Positions 47,122-58,438 are shown, counted from the stretch's first letter. The stretch: DNA of 64,000 bases from Eubacterium oxidoreducens (GCF_900104415.1 NZ_FMXR01000012.1:62001-126000), one strand, 5' to 3'. Translations and numbers: made by a program. The notes: generated by a model not told the origin, from the sequence alone.

Positions 47122-47819
47122 TATGCTTTTTCTCCTAAACGGTATCCGACACCGTAGACTGACTGAATCTCAAAAGTTGCAGTTGAGTCGGGAAGTTTTT
47201 TTCGGATTCTTTTTATGACGGCATCTACGGAACGGGTATCGCCGTAATAATCATATCCCCACACATTTTTCAATATTTGCTCGCGGTTTAGCACTTTATA
47301 AGGATTGGAAATTAAATAATATAAAAGCATGACCTCTTTTGCGGTCATATCGACCTTGTTTTTGAGTACATAAACAGACAAGGTATCGATATCAACGGTT
47401 AGTCCGTGAAATTCTCGAATGGTTGCACCATTATCGGAGAGATGTTTGTTTCGATCGATAAGCTTTTGTGCGCGAATGACGACTTCACGAGGAGAAAAGG
47501 GTTTCGTGACATAGTCATCCCCGCCCATTTCCAGACCGATTATGCGATCAAATTCTTCACTTCTGGCACTTAGAAATATAATAGGGATAGAGTATTTTTT
47601 CTTTATGGTCTGACAGATTTCAATTCCGGACATATCCGGTAGCATCACATCTAAAACAATAAGATCGAAAGTAGTATGCTTAATGCAATCTAATGCTTCG
47701 TGAGCGGTGTAGGCACTGCGAGTGCTTAGATGGTTGCTTTCAAAAAATTGGGTTAGACTTTCATGAACGGCTTCATGGTCGTCGCATATTAGAACAATAG
47801 GTTGATTTGTGGTACTCAT
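47121..47819 (-). CDS. OmpR/PhoB-family response regulator
   Basis: 232 residues. Receiver domain with ICDDHEAVHESL, phospho-Asp in DLIVLDVMLPDMSG, IIFLSAR and VTKPFSPREVV; winged-helix DNA-binding domain ending SVYGVGYRLGE. First gene of the minus-strand operon with the kinase and, probably, the flavin electron-transfer genes. Confidence 0.94.
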   Translation of the reverse strand: MSTTNQPIVLICDDHEAVHESLTQFFESNHLSTRSAYTAHEALDCIKHTTFDLIVLDVMLPDMSGIEICQTIKKKYSIPIIFLSARSEEFDRIIGLEMGGDDYVTKPFSPREVVIRAQKLIDRNKHLSDNGATIREFHGLTVDIDTLSVYVLKNKVDMTAKEVMLLYYLISNPYKVLNREQILKNVWGYDYYGDTRSVDAVIKRIRKKLPDSTATFEIQSVYGVGYRLGEKA

Positions 47820-47950
47820 TATATAAAATTCCTTTCAAAATGTAATTTAACAATATGTTAATAAACAAGATAAAACATAAGTATCAAAGCATAGAAATGC
47901 GACAGAAAAAAGACGCAAAAGTAACACTTTGAGAACTTTTGAAAAAGTGC

Positions 47951-47979
47951 TTGCACAAATAAAACGCCAACTGTATGAT
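47951..47979 (+). promoter_or_regulatory. Promoter of the secreted protein gene at 48056
   Basis: TTGCAC (47951-47956), 17-base spacer, TATGAT (47974-47979). The 236-base gap 47820-48055 must also hold the divergent promoter of the response regulator, which I could not place with confidence. Confidence 0.65.
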
Positions 47980-48055
47980 GTGGTGGATTAGCGCAGACTA
48001 ATAAGAATTGCTAATCGGCAACTAATATGATACACGACATACAGGAGGAAGAAAA

Positions 48056-50053
48056 GTGAAAAGTACGAAAAAGTTATTAGCACTTGCATTGGCTGCGGCA
48101 GTCGTAGTCTCTGTAGCACCACAGGTTTCGGCTCAGGCGGCAACCGTGAAAGCCAAGGGTTATACGATTTCAAAAAAAGCGGGAACGTATAATAAGACAA
48201 TTACAATCAAACTGAAGGCTAAGAAAGGGTACAAAGTATATTACACAACCGGAAGCACTTTGAAGACAGGTAAGGTTGTTAAGAGTACCAAGACAAAAAC
48301 AATTACCATCAAAAAGACAACGAAGTTAAAAGTATATGCTGTGAAGTCAAGCACTAAGATTACAAACAAAAAGTTAAAGACGAAGAAGGTTAAGAAGGCA
48401 ACAAAGACTTATATCTATACCATCAAAAAGACTTCAAGCAGCTCTAATAGTAGTACAAGTAACAATACAACGAACAATAATTCAAGTACCAACACGACAC
48501 CGGTAACAACGACAGCTTATAAGTATGTAACTATGAACGTTCCATATACAGATTTTTATGCTGCATACAATCCAACTGATACCGCTGTATGGGAAGTGGA
48601 AGAAGGCGTTGACGCGGTATCGACGGCAACAACAAGTAAGTTCTTAGGAACAGATGGACTTGCAAGAGGAACCTATAATAACGGAACTTATATTATGGGC
48701 GTTACCCTTCCGGTTCGTGTGACAGAAAGCGATTATGCAAAGCTTGCATCAAATCTGACAGCAAATGATGATTATTATTTTGTAGATCTTGCCGAGGAGC
48801 CGACCGCTTATTCCACTCTTACAATTGACTCGAATGGATCATATAGCTTTTCTGCTATGGCAGCATCAACATTGAATACGGCGTCTACTTTATCAGTAGG
48901 AGAACAGAGCCTTACAGCTGGTTATGGAGATTACCAAATTGATCTTGTGGGAATTGGTACCGGTGCAGATGCAGATGTAAAGGGAATTGCATATAAGGAT
49001 GCAAACGATACAGTAGCTTATAAAGATGCCGTAATTTATGGTGCAATTGTAGATATGACAACGACAGATAATAAGACAGCATCACTCGCAATGACTGCAC
49101 TTGAGAATTTATGGTATGGAACAAAAGTAGCGGATGTACAGATTGCATGGTCTATTCCGGAAGGTCAGGGGCTTTGCAGAGCTCATAATAGTGCTGAGGC
49201 AGGACATTATTACTGGTTTGAAGGAACAAATGGAGCAACAATTAATGACGTTCGCGTAATCACAAGTGAAGGTGTTATCACAATTGATGCGGTGGATCTT
49301 GATTCCGCTACCGATGGAAACCAGACTGCATTAGCAAAATATTACGATGGAGATTTATCAGGATTCACTTATACATTTGATGCAAGCAGCGTAAGCTTGA
49401 GCGGAATTCCAACAGAATTGGAAAATGCAAAAGTTTCTATCTATACAACATCAGGACATAGCAGTTCTTATGTCGTACAGAACGCAGAAGTTACAAATGG
49501 ACAGGCTACTGCGGATTTGCTAGCTACAATTGTAGATGGATCAAAGTATACTATTTCAATTACATCAGATAACTATGGTCCGATTTTGAAATATTATGCA
49601 ACACCGATTACTGCAGATCAGAAAACACAGTTACAAACACTTGTGGATCAGGCAAAGGCAACAACAGGATATGACAATAATGCAGATCTTAAGCAGCATG
49701 TAGCAGAAGCTGAGGCAATGCTTGATGAGAGTACAACAGCAACTTCTTATGATGCAGCAGACCTGATTAGTGAACTTGAAGAGAAAATCAAAGCAACATA
49801 TCCGACACTCACATTTAGCGCATCACTGACAGGAACAACGTTAACGCTTACCGGCATTACGATAGCGGATATAACAAATGGTACCTACAAGGTTGCATCA
49901 GGTTCTGGATATAAGACAACAACATACGCAAGTGGCTCTTTAACAGATACTACTATCACATTGGATAGTGCACCGGAAGCAGGAACTTCCTTAACTGTGA
50001 CGATTTCAGGTGATAACATTCAGGATTCTACATATACATTTACAACAGAATAA
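48056..50053 (+). CDS. Large secreted protein with Tp47 domain-A-like region
   Basis: 665 residues from GTG 48056 (CAGGAGGAAG site). Signal peptide ~1-29 (ALALAAAVVVSVAPQVSA-QA). Residues ~32-125 form a very lysine-rich beta module similar to chitobiase C-terminal/Fn3-associated domains. A Ser/Asn/Thr linker follows, then a Tp47 domain-A-like region (MNVPYTDFYAAY, GVDAVSTATTSKFLG, MGVTLPVRVTESDYAKL). C-terminal beta domains end in TLTVTISGDNI. No LPXTG or lipobox. Despite the domain name, no penicillin-binding residues can be inferred. Function unknown. Confidence 0.78.
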   Translation: MKSTKKLLALALAAAVVVSVAPQVSAQAATVKAKGYTISKKAGTYNKTITIKLKAKKGYKVYYTTGSTLKTGKVVKSTKTKTITIKKTTKLKVYAVKSSTKITNKKLKTKKVKKATKTYIYTIKKTSSSSNSSTSNNTTNNNSSTNTTPVTTTAYKYVTMNVPYTDFYAAYNPTDTAVWEVEEGVDAVSTATTSKFLGTDGLARGTYNNGTYIMGVTLPVRVTESDYAKLASNLTANDDYYFVDLAEEPTAYSTLTIDSNGSYSFSAMAASTLNTASTLSVGEQSLTAGYGDYQIDLVGIGTGADADVKGIAYKDANDTVAYKDAVIYGAIVDMTTTDNKTASLAMTALENLWYGTKVADVQIAWSIPEGQGLCRAHNSAEAGHYYWFEGTNGATINDVRVITSEGVITIDAVDLDSATDGNQTALAKYYDGDLSGFTYTFDASSVSLSGIPTELENAKVSIYTTSGHSSSYVVQNAEVTNGQATADLLATIVDGSKYTISITSDNYGPILKYYATPITADQKTQLQTLVDQAKATTGYDNNADLKQHVAEAEAMLDESTTATSYDAADLISELEEKIKATYPTLTFSASLTGTTLTLTGITIADITNGTYKVASGSGYKTTTYASGSLTDTTITLDSAPEAGTSLTVTISGDNIQDSTYTFTTE

Positions 50054-50104
50054 TAGTACTTTATTTTGGTAGGAGTAGTACTCTGAGGCTGAGATTGTTT
50101 TTGG

Positions 50105-50142
50105 GAAACGGTTCTTCGTGATGAACGAGAACCGTTTCTTTT
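50105..50142 (+). terminator. Rho-independent terminator after 48056 gene
   Basis: Perfect 11-base stem GAAACGGTTCT/AGAACCGTTTC with a 12-base loop, then TTTTG. Confidence 0.85.
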
Positions 50143-50371
50143 GATATAGTATATTATTCAAGTTGGAGCGAGTCTTGACTCACAAACTGAATATAGGAAT
50201 AAAAAAGACAAAATATGTCAGAAAAATGTGGACACAAACATGAGTTAGTGATAGAATATTCGAAGTTAGCCAGCTCTCTCTTGAGTTTGACGCGTGACGC
50301 AAGAGATATAGTTGCTACACACAAAGAAACTAAAGTGGACAAAACAGGAAATAGGAGGTAATGAGGGCTTT

Positions 50372-52315
50372 ATGAAAAGCAATTCTATCATTAGCAAATT
50401 AGTTGCCGGAACACTATCGGCAGCAATGGTTTTAGGAAGCGGTGCAATTTATACGCTAGCAGATGAGGACACATCAACACCATACAGCACAGAAGATAAT
50501 ACTTCGCTGACAGATGTTGCGATGTCATCGTCTACAAGCATTGGAGGAATCACATACTATTATGTAGATGCGTCTTCGGTTACCAATTTTAGTACCGTGG
50601 AATTTCGAGTGGATGTAACCAATCGAAGAAGTAGTACAACAACTTCTTATTATTATCCATCTACTGCAGTAACACAGATTTCAGGAACAAATTATTATTA
50701 TGTAGCAGCTCCGGGTTCTACGCCGCTTAGCGGAGCATTATATGGATATGATGATGAAACCGGAACAGCAACCACATATGCAGATTTTTACAGCAGTAAG
50801 GGTGTTACGATTTCGGGATCGGCACAAGAAGAGTTTGATGCAGTAACCAGTGCGACAAATTATACCAGTCATCACGCAGGTGATATTTCGTCGCTCGTAA
50901 CATTTGGTACTTCGTCTACGACAGATGAGACTACAAATGAAACGACAACAACATACATTAATGGGTTGAAATTAGGAAGAACTGTGGAAAGTGTAGATGC
51001 GGATACGTATGTGGAAGCGGGAATTAAAAGTGCAGCAGGATTGGCTTTGACGACAGAGCAGGAAGAGGCACTTGCACTTACATTAAAGGAGAATCCAACC
51101 GTAGCACCGTCTGCAACAGAGGTGACACCGGTTGTATCAACGGCGTCATATACATCTTCGAAGTATGGTACAGGTGAATTTGTAATCAGCTTTGATGACA
51201 CTGTAGATGGTTGGACATGGAGCGAATACTGGGATAATGTATATGCTGCAACTATCAGCGACGGAACCAATACAGCCGGAACTGTACACTGGATTGATTT
51301 ATACGGTGAGATGTCAACAAGCGGTGCACATTACAATAAGCTTGAGATTTCTGTAAACAACGGAGAAAGCGTAGGAAGTAATGCGGCAACGGTAACAAGA
51401 TTCGCTGATTTTTATGATGATAATAACGAGTTAAAAGCAGGAGACTATACAATTACCGTATATGCAGAGGGTTATGAAACAATTACAGCTACAGTTACGG
51501 TAAAAGCGTCAACAGTATCTTTGGATGATATGACAGCGGTATATACCGGTGAGGCGATCTCGGCAGATGGCGCCAAGGTAACAGTAGGCGAGGATGAGGA
51601 CACTAGTAGAACGGTAACATATACATATTACAAAGATGCACAAGGAACACAGAAAATTAACGCATCAGAGATTGTAAATGCCGGAACTTATTATGTGAAA
51701 GCGTCGGTATCTACAGGAACCAACATGCTGCCGGCAGAATCAGACATTGCGAAATTGACCATCACAAAAGCGGATTCACAAATTACATTGGCAGATAAGA
51801 CCGTGATCTATACGGGAAAGGCAGTAGCAGCCGATACGGCAACGGTGAGCGGAAGTACAGGAGCTGTTACCTATAACTATTACACAGATAAGGCGTGCAC
51901 AAAAGAAATCAAGGCTGCTCAAGTAGTAAATGCCGGAACTTACTACGTAAAAGCAACGGTTGCTGCAGATACAAACTATGCATCCGCAACATCTAACGTT
52001 GCCAAGATTACAATCAAAAAGGCAGCCGGAAGCATTAGCGCAAAAGCAACAACCAAGAAAGTAAAGGTAAAGAAGCTTAAGAAAAAAGCAATCAAGCTAA
52101 GTGTGGTTTCGGCGTCAAAGACAGGCGGTAAGCTGACCTACTCTATTTCTGGAAGCAAGAAACTTTCTATCAATAAAAATACCGGTAAGATCACTGTAAA
52201 GAAAAAGACGAAGAAGGGAACTTATGCAGCAAAGGTTACCATCAAGTCACAAGCTACCACGAATTACACGGCAGCGAGCAAAACGATTGAGGTGAAAGTA
52301 AAAGTAGTAAAGTAG
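50372..52315 (+). CDS. Large secreted protein with MBG-like repeats and lysine-rich C-terminus
   Basis: 647 residues from ATG 50372; the frame is open 20 codons upstream, but the signal peptide starts here (MKSNSIISKLVAGTLSAAMV, cleavage near LADED). N-terminal third: a divergent Tp47-A-like segment (FDAVTSATNYTSHHAGD). Middle: a beta-rich domain with WTWSEYWDNVYAATISDG. Then two MBG-type repeats (MTAVYTGEAISADGA and KTVIYTGKAVAADTA, each closing with NAGTYYVKA). The last 90 residues are Lys-rich Ig-like. No sortase signal. A strong AGGAGGT lies 12 bases upstream and also precedes a four-codon ORF (50361) that ends in the start codon. Confidence 0.8.
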   Translation: MKSNSIISKLVAGTLSAAMVLGSGAIYTLADEDTSTPYSTEDNTSLTDVAMSSSTSIGGITYYYVDASSVTNFSTVEFRVDVTNRRSSTTTSYYYPSTAVTQISGTNYYYVAAPGSTPLSGALYGYDDETGTATTYADFYSSKGVTISGSAQEEFDAVTSATNYTSHHAGDISSLVTFGTSSTTDETTNETTTTYINGLKLGRTVESVDADTYVEAGIKSAAGLALTTEQEEALALTLKENPTVAPSATEVTPVVSTASYTSSKYGTGEFVISFDDTVDGWTWSEYWDNVYAATISDGTNTAGTVHWIDLYGEMSTSGAHYNKLEISVNNGESVGSNAATVTRFADFYDDNNELKAGDYTITVYAEGYETITATVTVKASTVSLDDMTAVYTGEAISADGAKVTVGEDEDTSRTVTYTYYKDAQGTQKINASEIVNAGTYYVKASVSTGTNMLPAESDIAKLTITKADSQITLADKTVIYTGKAVAADTATVSGSTGAVTYNYYTDKACTKEIKAAQVVNAGTYYVKATVAADTNYASATSNVAKITIKKAAGSISAKATTKKVKVKKLKKKAIKLSVVSASKTGGKLTYSISGSKKLSINKNTGKITVKKKTKKGTYAAKVTIKSQATTNYTAASKTIEVKVKVVK

Positions 52316-52350
52316 ATGTTCCATTTTGGAGTATATGATATATGGAAGAA

Positions 52351-52384
52351 AGCGGTTCTTTTTAAGAGCCGTTTTCTTTTTTTG
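52351..52384 (+). terminator. Rho-independent terminator after 50372 gene
   Basis: GCGGTTCT/AGAGCCGT stem with T-rich loop and a T-run from 52372. Confidence 0.75.
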
Positions 52385-52451
52385 AAAGCATACTATATAT
52401 TAATGAAGAAAAGGGCGTTTGTTTTTTGTATGGAACGAAAAAAGAAAAGGC

Positions 52452-52480
52452 TTGACACTTTAAAATAACGCGAATATAAT
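52452..52480 (+). promoter_or_regulatory. Promoter of the str operon
   Basis: Consensus TTGACA (52452-52457), 17-base spacer, consensus TATAAT (52475-52480). Confidence 0.92.
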
Positions 52481-52537
52481 AATAGGGCATGCGTAGAAAT
52501 GGGCGCATACTATAAATATTTACAGGAGGTGAAACAC

Positions 52538-52960
52538 ATGCCAACATTTAACCAGTTAGTAAGAAAAGGTAGACAGACATCTGCAAAGAAGTCAACAGCA
52601 CCAGCTCTTCAGAAGGGTTACAACTCATTAAAGAAGAGACCTACAGATACTTCTTCTCCACAGAAGAGAGGTGTATGTACAGCTGTTAAGACTGCAACAC
52701 CTAAGAAGCCTAACTCAGCTCTTAGAAAGATCGCCAGAGTACGTCTTTCAAACGGAATCGAAGTAACATCTTATATTCCGGGTGAAGGCCACAACTTACA
52801 GGAACATAGCGTTGTTCTGATTCGTGGTGGTAGAGTAAAAGACTTACCAGGTACAAGATATCACGTAATCCGTGGTACACTTGACACTGCAGGAGTTGCT
52901 AACAGAAAGCAGGCTCGTTCTAAGTACGGAGCTAAGAAGCCTAAAGACGCAAAGAAATAA
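52538..52960 (+). CDS. rpsL: 30S ribosomal protein S12
   Basis: 140 residues from ATG 52538 (AGGAGGTG site). [13 protein letters not shown], the streptomycin-region [17 protein letters not shown] with wild-type Lys, and the decoding-site [20 protein letters not shown]. First gene of rpsL-rpsG-fusA-tuf. Confidence 0.98.
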   Translation: MPTFNQLVRKGRQTSAKKSTAPALQKGYNSLKKRPTDTSSPQKRGVCTAVKTATPKKPNSALRKIARVRLSNGIEVTSYIPGEGHNLQEHSVVLIRGGRVKDLPGTRYHVIRGTLDTAGVANRKQARSKYGAKKPKDAKK

Positions 52961-52976
52961 ATAGAATTCTTTGTAA

Positions 52977-53624
<648 letters not shown>

Positions 53625-53678
53625 GCCGCCGCCAATTATCGCTACGGTATAGAAACATTAAATTAGGAGGAAAAAATC

Positions 53679-55796
53679 TTGGCTGGAAGAGAGTATCCAT
53701 TAGAGAGAACCAGAAACATTGGTATCATGGCTCATATTGATGCAGGTAAGACTACATTAACAGAGCGTATCTTATATTATACCGGTGTTAACTATAAGAT
53801 TGGTGATACTCATGAAGGAACTGCTACTATGGACTGGATGGAGCAGGAACAAGAAAGAGGTATCACTATTACTTCAGCCGCTACAACATGCCACTGGACA
53901 GAGCAGGAAAACTGCAAGCCGAAGGCTGGTGCTTTAGAGCATCGTATCAATATCATTGATACACCGGGTCACGTAGACTTCACAGTGGAAGTTGAGCGTT
54001 CACTCCGTGTACTTGATGGCGCCGTTGGTGTCTTCTGTGCAAAGGGTGGTGTAGAGCCTCAGTCAGAAAATGTTTGGCGTCAGGCTGATACATATAACGT
54101 ACCTCGTATGGCATTCATCAATAAGATGGATATCTTAGGTGCGAACTTTTACGGAGCTGTAGATCAGATTCGTGAAAGATTAGGCAAGAATGCAATCGTT
54201 CTTCAGTTACCAATCGGTAAAGAAGACGATTTCCAGGGTATTATAGACCTGTTTGAAATGAAAGCCTATATCTATAATGATGATAAGGGTGAAGATATCT
54301 CAATCGTAGACATCCCGGATGATATGAAAGATGATGCAGAACTTTATCATACAGAACTTGTTGAAAAGATTTGTGAATTAGATGATGACCTTATGCTTCA
54401 GTATTTAGAGGGTGAAGAACCTGAAATCGCTGATATGAAGGCTGCACTTAGAAAAGGAACTTGTGAATGTACAGCGGTTCCTGTATGCTGTGGTTCAGCT
54501 TACAGAAACAAAGGTGTACAAAAGCTTCTTGATGCAATCATCGATTATATGCCGGCTCCAACAGACATCCCTGCTATCAAGGGTGTTGATATGGAAGGTA
54601 ATGAAATCGAAAGACATTCATCTGATGAAGAACCTTTCTCAGCATTGGCATTTAAGATCATGACAGACCCATTTGTTGGTAAATTGGCATTCTTCCGTGT
54701 TTATTCCGGAACAATGAAATCAGGATCTTATGTGTTAAACGCAACAAAAGACAAAAAGGAACGTGTTGGTCGTATCCTTCAGATGCATGCAAACAAGAGA
54801 GAAGAACTTGACAAAGTGTATTCTGGAGATATCGCAGCAGCAGTAGGTTTCAAGCTTACTACTACAGGTGATACTATCTGCGACGAACAACATCCTGTAA
54901 TCTTAGAGTCAATGGAATTCCCAGAACCTGTTATCGAGCTCGCAATTGAGCCTAAGACAAAAGCAGGTCAGGGCAAGATGGGTGAAGCTCTTGCTAAACT
55001 TGCAGAAGAAGATCCTACATTCCGTGCTCATACTGATCAGGAAACAGGTCAGACAATCATCGCCGGTATGGGAGAACTTCATCTGGAGATTATCGTTGAC
55101 CGTCTTCTTCGTGAGTTCAAAGTTGAGGCAAACGTTGGTGCACCTCAGGTAGCTTACAAAGAAACATTTACAAAGCCTGTTGATCAGGAATATAAATATG
55201 CTAAGCAGTCAGGTGGACGTGGTCAGTACGGACACTGTAAAGTTAGATTCGAGCCTATGGATGCAAATGCAGAAGAAACATTCGCATTCGAATCAGAAGT
55301 TGTCGGTGGATCAATTCCTAAGGAATATATCCCTGCAGTTGGTGAAGGTATCGAAGAAGCTGCTCAGGCAGGTATCCTTGCAGGATTCCCTGTACTTGGT
55401 GTAAGAGCTGTTGTATATGATGGTTCTTATCATGAAGTCGATTCATCAGAAATGGCATTCCATATTGCCGGTTCTATGTGTTTCAAGGAAGCTATGGCTA
55501 AGGCAGAACCTACACTTCTTGAGCCAATCATGAAGGTTGAGGTAACCATGCCGGAAGAATACATGGGAGATGTAATCGGAGATATCAATTCACGTCGTGG
55601 ACGTATCGAAGGTATGGATGACCTTGGCGGTGGTAAGATCGTTCGTGGTTATGTGCCTTTGGCTGAAATGTTTGGATATTCTACAGACCTTCGTTCTAAG
55701 ACTCAGGGTCGTGGAAATTATTCCATGTTCTTTGAGAAATATGAGCCGGTACCTAAGAATGTAGCGGAGAAAATTATTTCTTCAAAAGACAAGTAA
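53679..55796 (+). CDS. fusA: Elongation factor G
   Basis: 705 residues from TTG 53679, the only start with the TAGGAGGAA site at proper distance. G1 [16 protein letters not shown]3 DTPGHVDF, G4 NKMD. A ~12-residue insertion before G3 ([14 protein letters not shown]) is longer than in Bacillus. Translocase of the ribosome. Confidence 0.97.
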   Translation: MAGREYPLERTRNIGIMAHIDAGKTTLTERILYYTGVNYKIGDTHEGTATMDWMEQEQERGITITSAATTCHWTEQENCKPKAGALEHRINIIDTPGHVDFTVEVERSLRVLDGAVGVFCAKGGVEPQSENVWRQADTYNVPRMAFINKMDILGANFYGAVDQIRERLGKNAIVLQLPIGKEDDFQGIIDLFEMKAYIYNDDKGEDISIVDIPDDMKDDAELYHTELVEKICELDDDLMLQYLEGEEPEIADMKAALRKGTCECTAVPVCCGSAYRNKGVQKLLDAIIDYMPAPTDIPAIKGVDMEGNEIERHSSDEEPFSALAFKIMTDPFVGKLAFFRVYSGTMKSGSYVLNATKDKKERVGRILQMHANKREELDKVYSGDIAAAVGFKLTTTGDTICDEQHPVILESMEFPEPVIELAIEPKTKAGQGKMGEALAKLAEEDPTFRAHTDQETGQTIIAGMGELHLEIIVDRLLREFKVEANVGAPQVAYKETFTKPVDQEYKYAKQSGGRGQYGHCKVRFEPMDANAEETFAFESEVVGGSIPKEYIPAVGEGIEEAAQAGILAGFPVLGVRAVVYDGSYHEVDSSEMAFHIAGSMCFKEAMAKAEPTLLEPIMKVEVTMPEEYMGDVIGDINSRRGRIEGMDDLGGGKIVRGYVPLAEMFGYSTDLRSKTQGRGNYSMFFEKYEPVPKNVAEKIISSKDK

Positions 55797-55801
55797 AAGT
55801 G

Positions 55802-55830
55802 TTGAAAAACATAATGAAATTTAATATAAT
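55802..55830 (+). promoter_or_regulatory. Separate promoter of tuf
   Basis: TTGAAA (55802-55807), 17-base spacer, TATAAT (55825-55830), in the 104-base gap between fusA and tuf. Allows extra EF-Tu synthesis. Confidence 0.85.
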
Positions 55831-55900
55831 CAAAGTCAGTTGAGACTAGGATTATTTATATGACTATTCAGGTCAATCAATTTAAGGAGGATTTGCAAAA

Positions 55901-57088
55901 ATGGCAAAAGAAAAATTCGAGAGAACTAAACCGCATTGTAATATCGGTACCATCGGACACGTAGACCATGGTAAAACAACTTTAACAGCAGCTATCACTA
56001 AGGTTTTATCTGAAAGAGTAGAAGGTAATGCAGCTACTGATTTCGAAAACATTGATAAGGCTCCAGAAGAAAGAGAAAGAGGTATCACAATCTCTACAGC
56101 TCACGTTGAGTATGAAACTGAAAAAAGACATTATGCTCACGTTGACTGCCCAGGCCATGCTGACTATGTAAAGAACATGATCACTGGTGCTGCTCAGATG
56201 GACGGTGCTGTACTTGTAGTTGCTGCAACTGACGGTGTTATGGCTCAGACAAAAGAGCATATCTTACTTTCACGTCAGGTAGGTGTACCTTATATCGTAG
56301 TATTCTTGAACAAGTGCGACATGGTAGACGACGAAGAGCTCATCGAATTAGTAGAAATGGAAGTAACAGAGCAGCTTGAAGAATATGGATTCGAAGGATG
56401 CCCAATCATCAAGGGTTCTGCTCTTAAAGCTCTTGAAGATCCTAACGGAGAATGGGGCGACAAGATCATGGAACTTATGTCAACAATCGACGAGTATATT
56501 CCAGATCCAGAGCGTGCTACAGATCAGCCATTCCTTATGCCTGTAGAGGACGTATTCACAATCACAGGTCGTGGTACTGTTGCAACAGGTAGAGTAGAGC
56601 GTGGTACTCTTCATCTTAATGATGAAGTTGAAATCATCGGTATCAAAGAAGAAACACAGAAGACTGTTATTACAGGTATCGAAATGTTCCGTAAGATGCT
56701 TGATGAAGCTCAGGCTGGTGATAACATCGGTGCACTTCTTCGTGGTATCAACCGTGACCAGATCGAAAGAGGTCAGGTACTTGCAGCTCCTGGAACTGTA
56801 ACTTGCCATACAAAGTTTACAGCTCAGGTATACGTATTAACAAAAGATGAAGGTGGACGTCATACTCCATTCTTCAACAACTATCGTCCACAGTTCTACT
56901 TCAGAACAACTGACGTAACAGGTGTTATCCAGCTTCCAGAAGGAACAGAGATGTGCATGCCTGGTGATAACGTAGAAATGACAATCGAACTGATTCATCC
57001 AATCGCTATGGAGCAGGGTCTTACATTCGCTATCCGTGAAGGTGGACGTACTGTAGGTTCTGGTAGAGTTGCTTCAATCATCGAATAA
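55901..57088 (+). CDS. tuf: Elongation factor Tu
   Basis: 395 residues. G1 [15 protein letters not shown]3 [13 protein letters not shown]4 NKCDMVDD; domains 2 and 3 complete. AAGGAGG site. Delivers aminoacyl-tRNA to the ribosome. Confidence 0.98.
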   Translation: MAKEKFERTKPHCNIGTIGHVDHGKTTLTAAITKVLSERVEGNAATDFENIDKAPEERERGITISTAHVEYETEKRHYAHVDCPGHADYVKNMITGAAQMDGAVLVVAATDGVMAQTKEHILLSRQVGVPYIVVFLNKCDMVDDEELIELVEMEVTEQLEEYGFEGCPIIKGSALKALEDPNGEWGDKIMELMSTIDEYIPDPERATDQPFLMPVEDVFTITGRGTVATGRVERGTLHLNDEVEIIGIKEETQKTVITGIEMFRKMLDEAQAGDNIGALLRGINRDQIERGQVLAAPGTVTCHTKFTAQVYVLTKDEGGRHTPFFNNYRPQFYFRTTDVTGVIQLPEGTEMCMPGDNVEMTIELIHPIAMEQGLTFAIREGGRTVGSGRVASIIE

Positions 57089-57123
57089 TTTCGAGTGATT
57101 GATCACAAAGTTCGTATTCATAA

Positions 57124-57158
57124 GTCTTCCGAGGATTTTCCTCGGGAGGCTTTTTTTA
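57124..57158 (+). terminator. Rho-independent terminator after tuf
   Basis: AGTCTTCCGAGGA/TCCTCGGGAGGCT stem with G-U pairs, short T loop, seven T. Confidence 0.88.
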
Positions 57159-57233
57159 TGAAATCACTTTAGAAATAGGAGTATAAAAAGGAAGAGATGG
57201 TGTATAATTAAAGTATAAGGAGGTGCGAAAATT

Positions 57234-57830
57234 ATGAATACTATAATTACAATTAGTCGTGAAATCGGAAGTGGTGGACATGCGATTGGTAAGATGGTAG
57301 CTGAGAAACTAGGAATTCCTTTTTTGGATAAGGAATTTATCAATGAAGTGTGTAAAGAAACCGGAATTGATAAAAAATATGTAGAGACGCAAGATGAGTC
57401 AGGTTCGTGGTCGAATAAGTATTTTAATACGAATTTTTATAATGCATTATATCTAGGCGATCCACAAGATAGTATCTTTAGAGCGCAGCGAGAAATTATT
57501 TTGGAACATGCCCAAAAAGGACCGTGTGTAATAGTGGGCAGATGCGCGGATTATATTTTGAAAGAAGCCAAAATAAAATGCTTAAATGTCTTTATATATG
57601 CCGATAAAGAACTTCGTGCCAAGACACTAAAGGTTCGGGATGAAGGTGTAACAAACGAGAAAGTCCTTGCTAAGAAAGATAAAGGACGAAGGTTTTATTA
57701 CAAATATTATACGGATCAGACATTTGGAGATGCTAAGAACTATCATATATCAATTGACAGTGGATTCTTTGGAATTGAAAAGAGTGCAGACTTGATTATC
57801 GGAGCATTGAAAAAAGTGGATGAATCATAA
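57234..57830 (+). CDS. Cytidylate kinase-like family protein
   Basis: 198 residues with AAGGAGGTG. P-loop NTPase: TISREIGSGGHAIGKMVAEK holds the nucleotide-binding loop, followed by LDKEFINEVC; GPCVIVGRCADYIL and RAKTLKVRDEG (lid Arg) fit the cytidylate kinase-like (AAA_26) family seen widely in Clostridia. True Cmk is longer and has different CMP-site residues, so the phosphate acceptor is uncertain. A TGTATAAT box lies at 57201-57208. Confidence 0.82.
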   Translation: MNTIITISREIGSGGHAIGKMVAEKLGIPFLDKEFINEVCKETGIDKKYVETQDESGSWSNKYFNTNFYNALYLGDPQDSIFRAQREIILEHAQKGPCVIVGRCADYILKEAKIKCLNVFIYADKELRAKTLKVRDEGVTNEKVLAKKDKGRRFYYKYYTDQTFGDAKNYHISIDSGFFGIEKSADLIIGALKKVDES

Positions 57831-57835
57831 AAAAA

Positions 57836-57871
57836 AGCAGTTGTTGCAAGGAGTTGCAACAGCTGCTTTTT
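57836..57871 (+). terminator. Terminator after cytidylate kinase-like gene
   Basis: AGCAGTTGTTGCAA/TTGCAACAGCTGCT stem with one T-G pair and GGAG loop, then TTTT. Confidence 0.85.
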
Positions 57872-57873
57872 AG

Positions 57874-58278
57874 CTATATAGTAGCTTCAACATCTTTTTT
57901 AAGAATATTTATTTTTTGAATGATTTCATCTAGAATGGTGACGGTCTTTTGGTCAGTTGCTAAGAGTTTGCAAAGACTTGTTGATAAAAACATATCCGCA
58001 ATCTGTTTGTCAACGCAAGGAAGAAAACCGCCGTGTAACAATAGATGGTCATTGTGTGTCTTAATATCAATCAAGATTCTCTTAAGATTGTCAATAAGAA
58101 GGCGAAGCGTTTGAATTTCGCCTTGAAGATCATTGGTGTCAAAATACATAAAGGTGTCCTGGGCAAAGGAGCTTGCTCTAGTATCGGAAACGTCGTATAG
58201 GGTAGCTGCGTTATATTTAGCAGTGGTAGCAACCTGGAGTGCTTCTTCGATTTTGGTAAGGATTTGTTGATTGTCCAT
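57874..58278 (-). CDS. Hypothetical helical protein
   Basis: 134 residues with a clear AAGGAGGC site. It is mostly alpha-helical with heptad-like stretches (LQGEIQTLRLLIDNLKRILIDI and ILDEIIQKINILKKDVEA); no signal peptide or membrane helix. I recognise no family. It stands alone between two convergent/divergent plus-strand genes. Confidence 0.7.
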   Translation of the reverse strand: MDNQQILTKIEEALQVATTAKYNAATLYDVSDTRASSFAQDTFMYFDTNDLQGEIQTLRLLIDNLKRILIDIKTHNDHLLLHGGFLPCVDKQIADMFLSTSLCKLLATDQKTVTILDEIIQKINILKKDVEATI

Positions 58279-58350
58279 AGTGAATGCCTCCTTGAATGAT
58301 TAGAATGAATATTATGACTATAGTATAACAAATTAGTAATGCAAATGAAA

Positions 58351-58379
58351 TTGACATTTTCATCAAAGGAGAGTAACAT
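58351..58379 (+). promoter_or_regulatory. Possible promoter of the subtilisin gene
   Basis: TTGACA (58351-58356), 17-base spacer, TAACAT (58374-58379), 60 bases before the start codon. Confidence 0.5.
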
Positions 58380-58438
58380 GAACAGCAAATGCGACTTTTA
58401 TCTAGGGGGGAAAACCAGACAGAAAGTGAGCATAAGAT

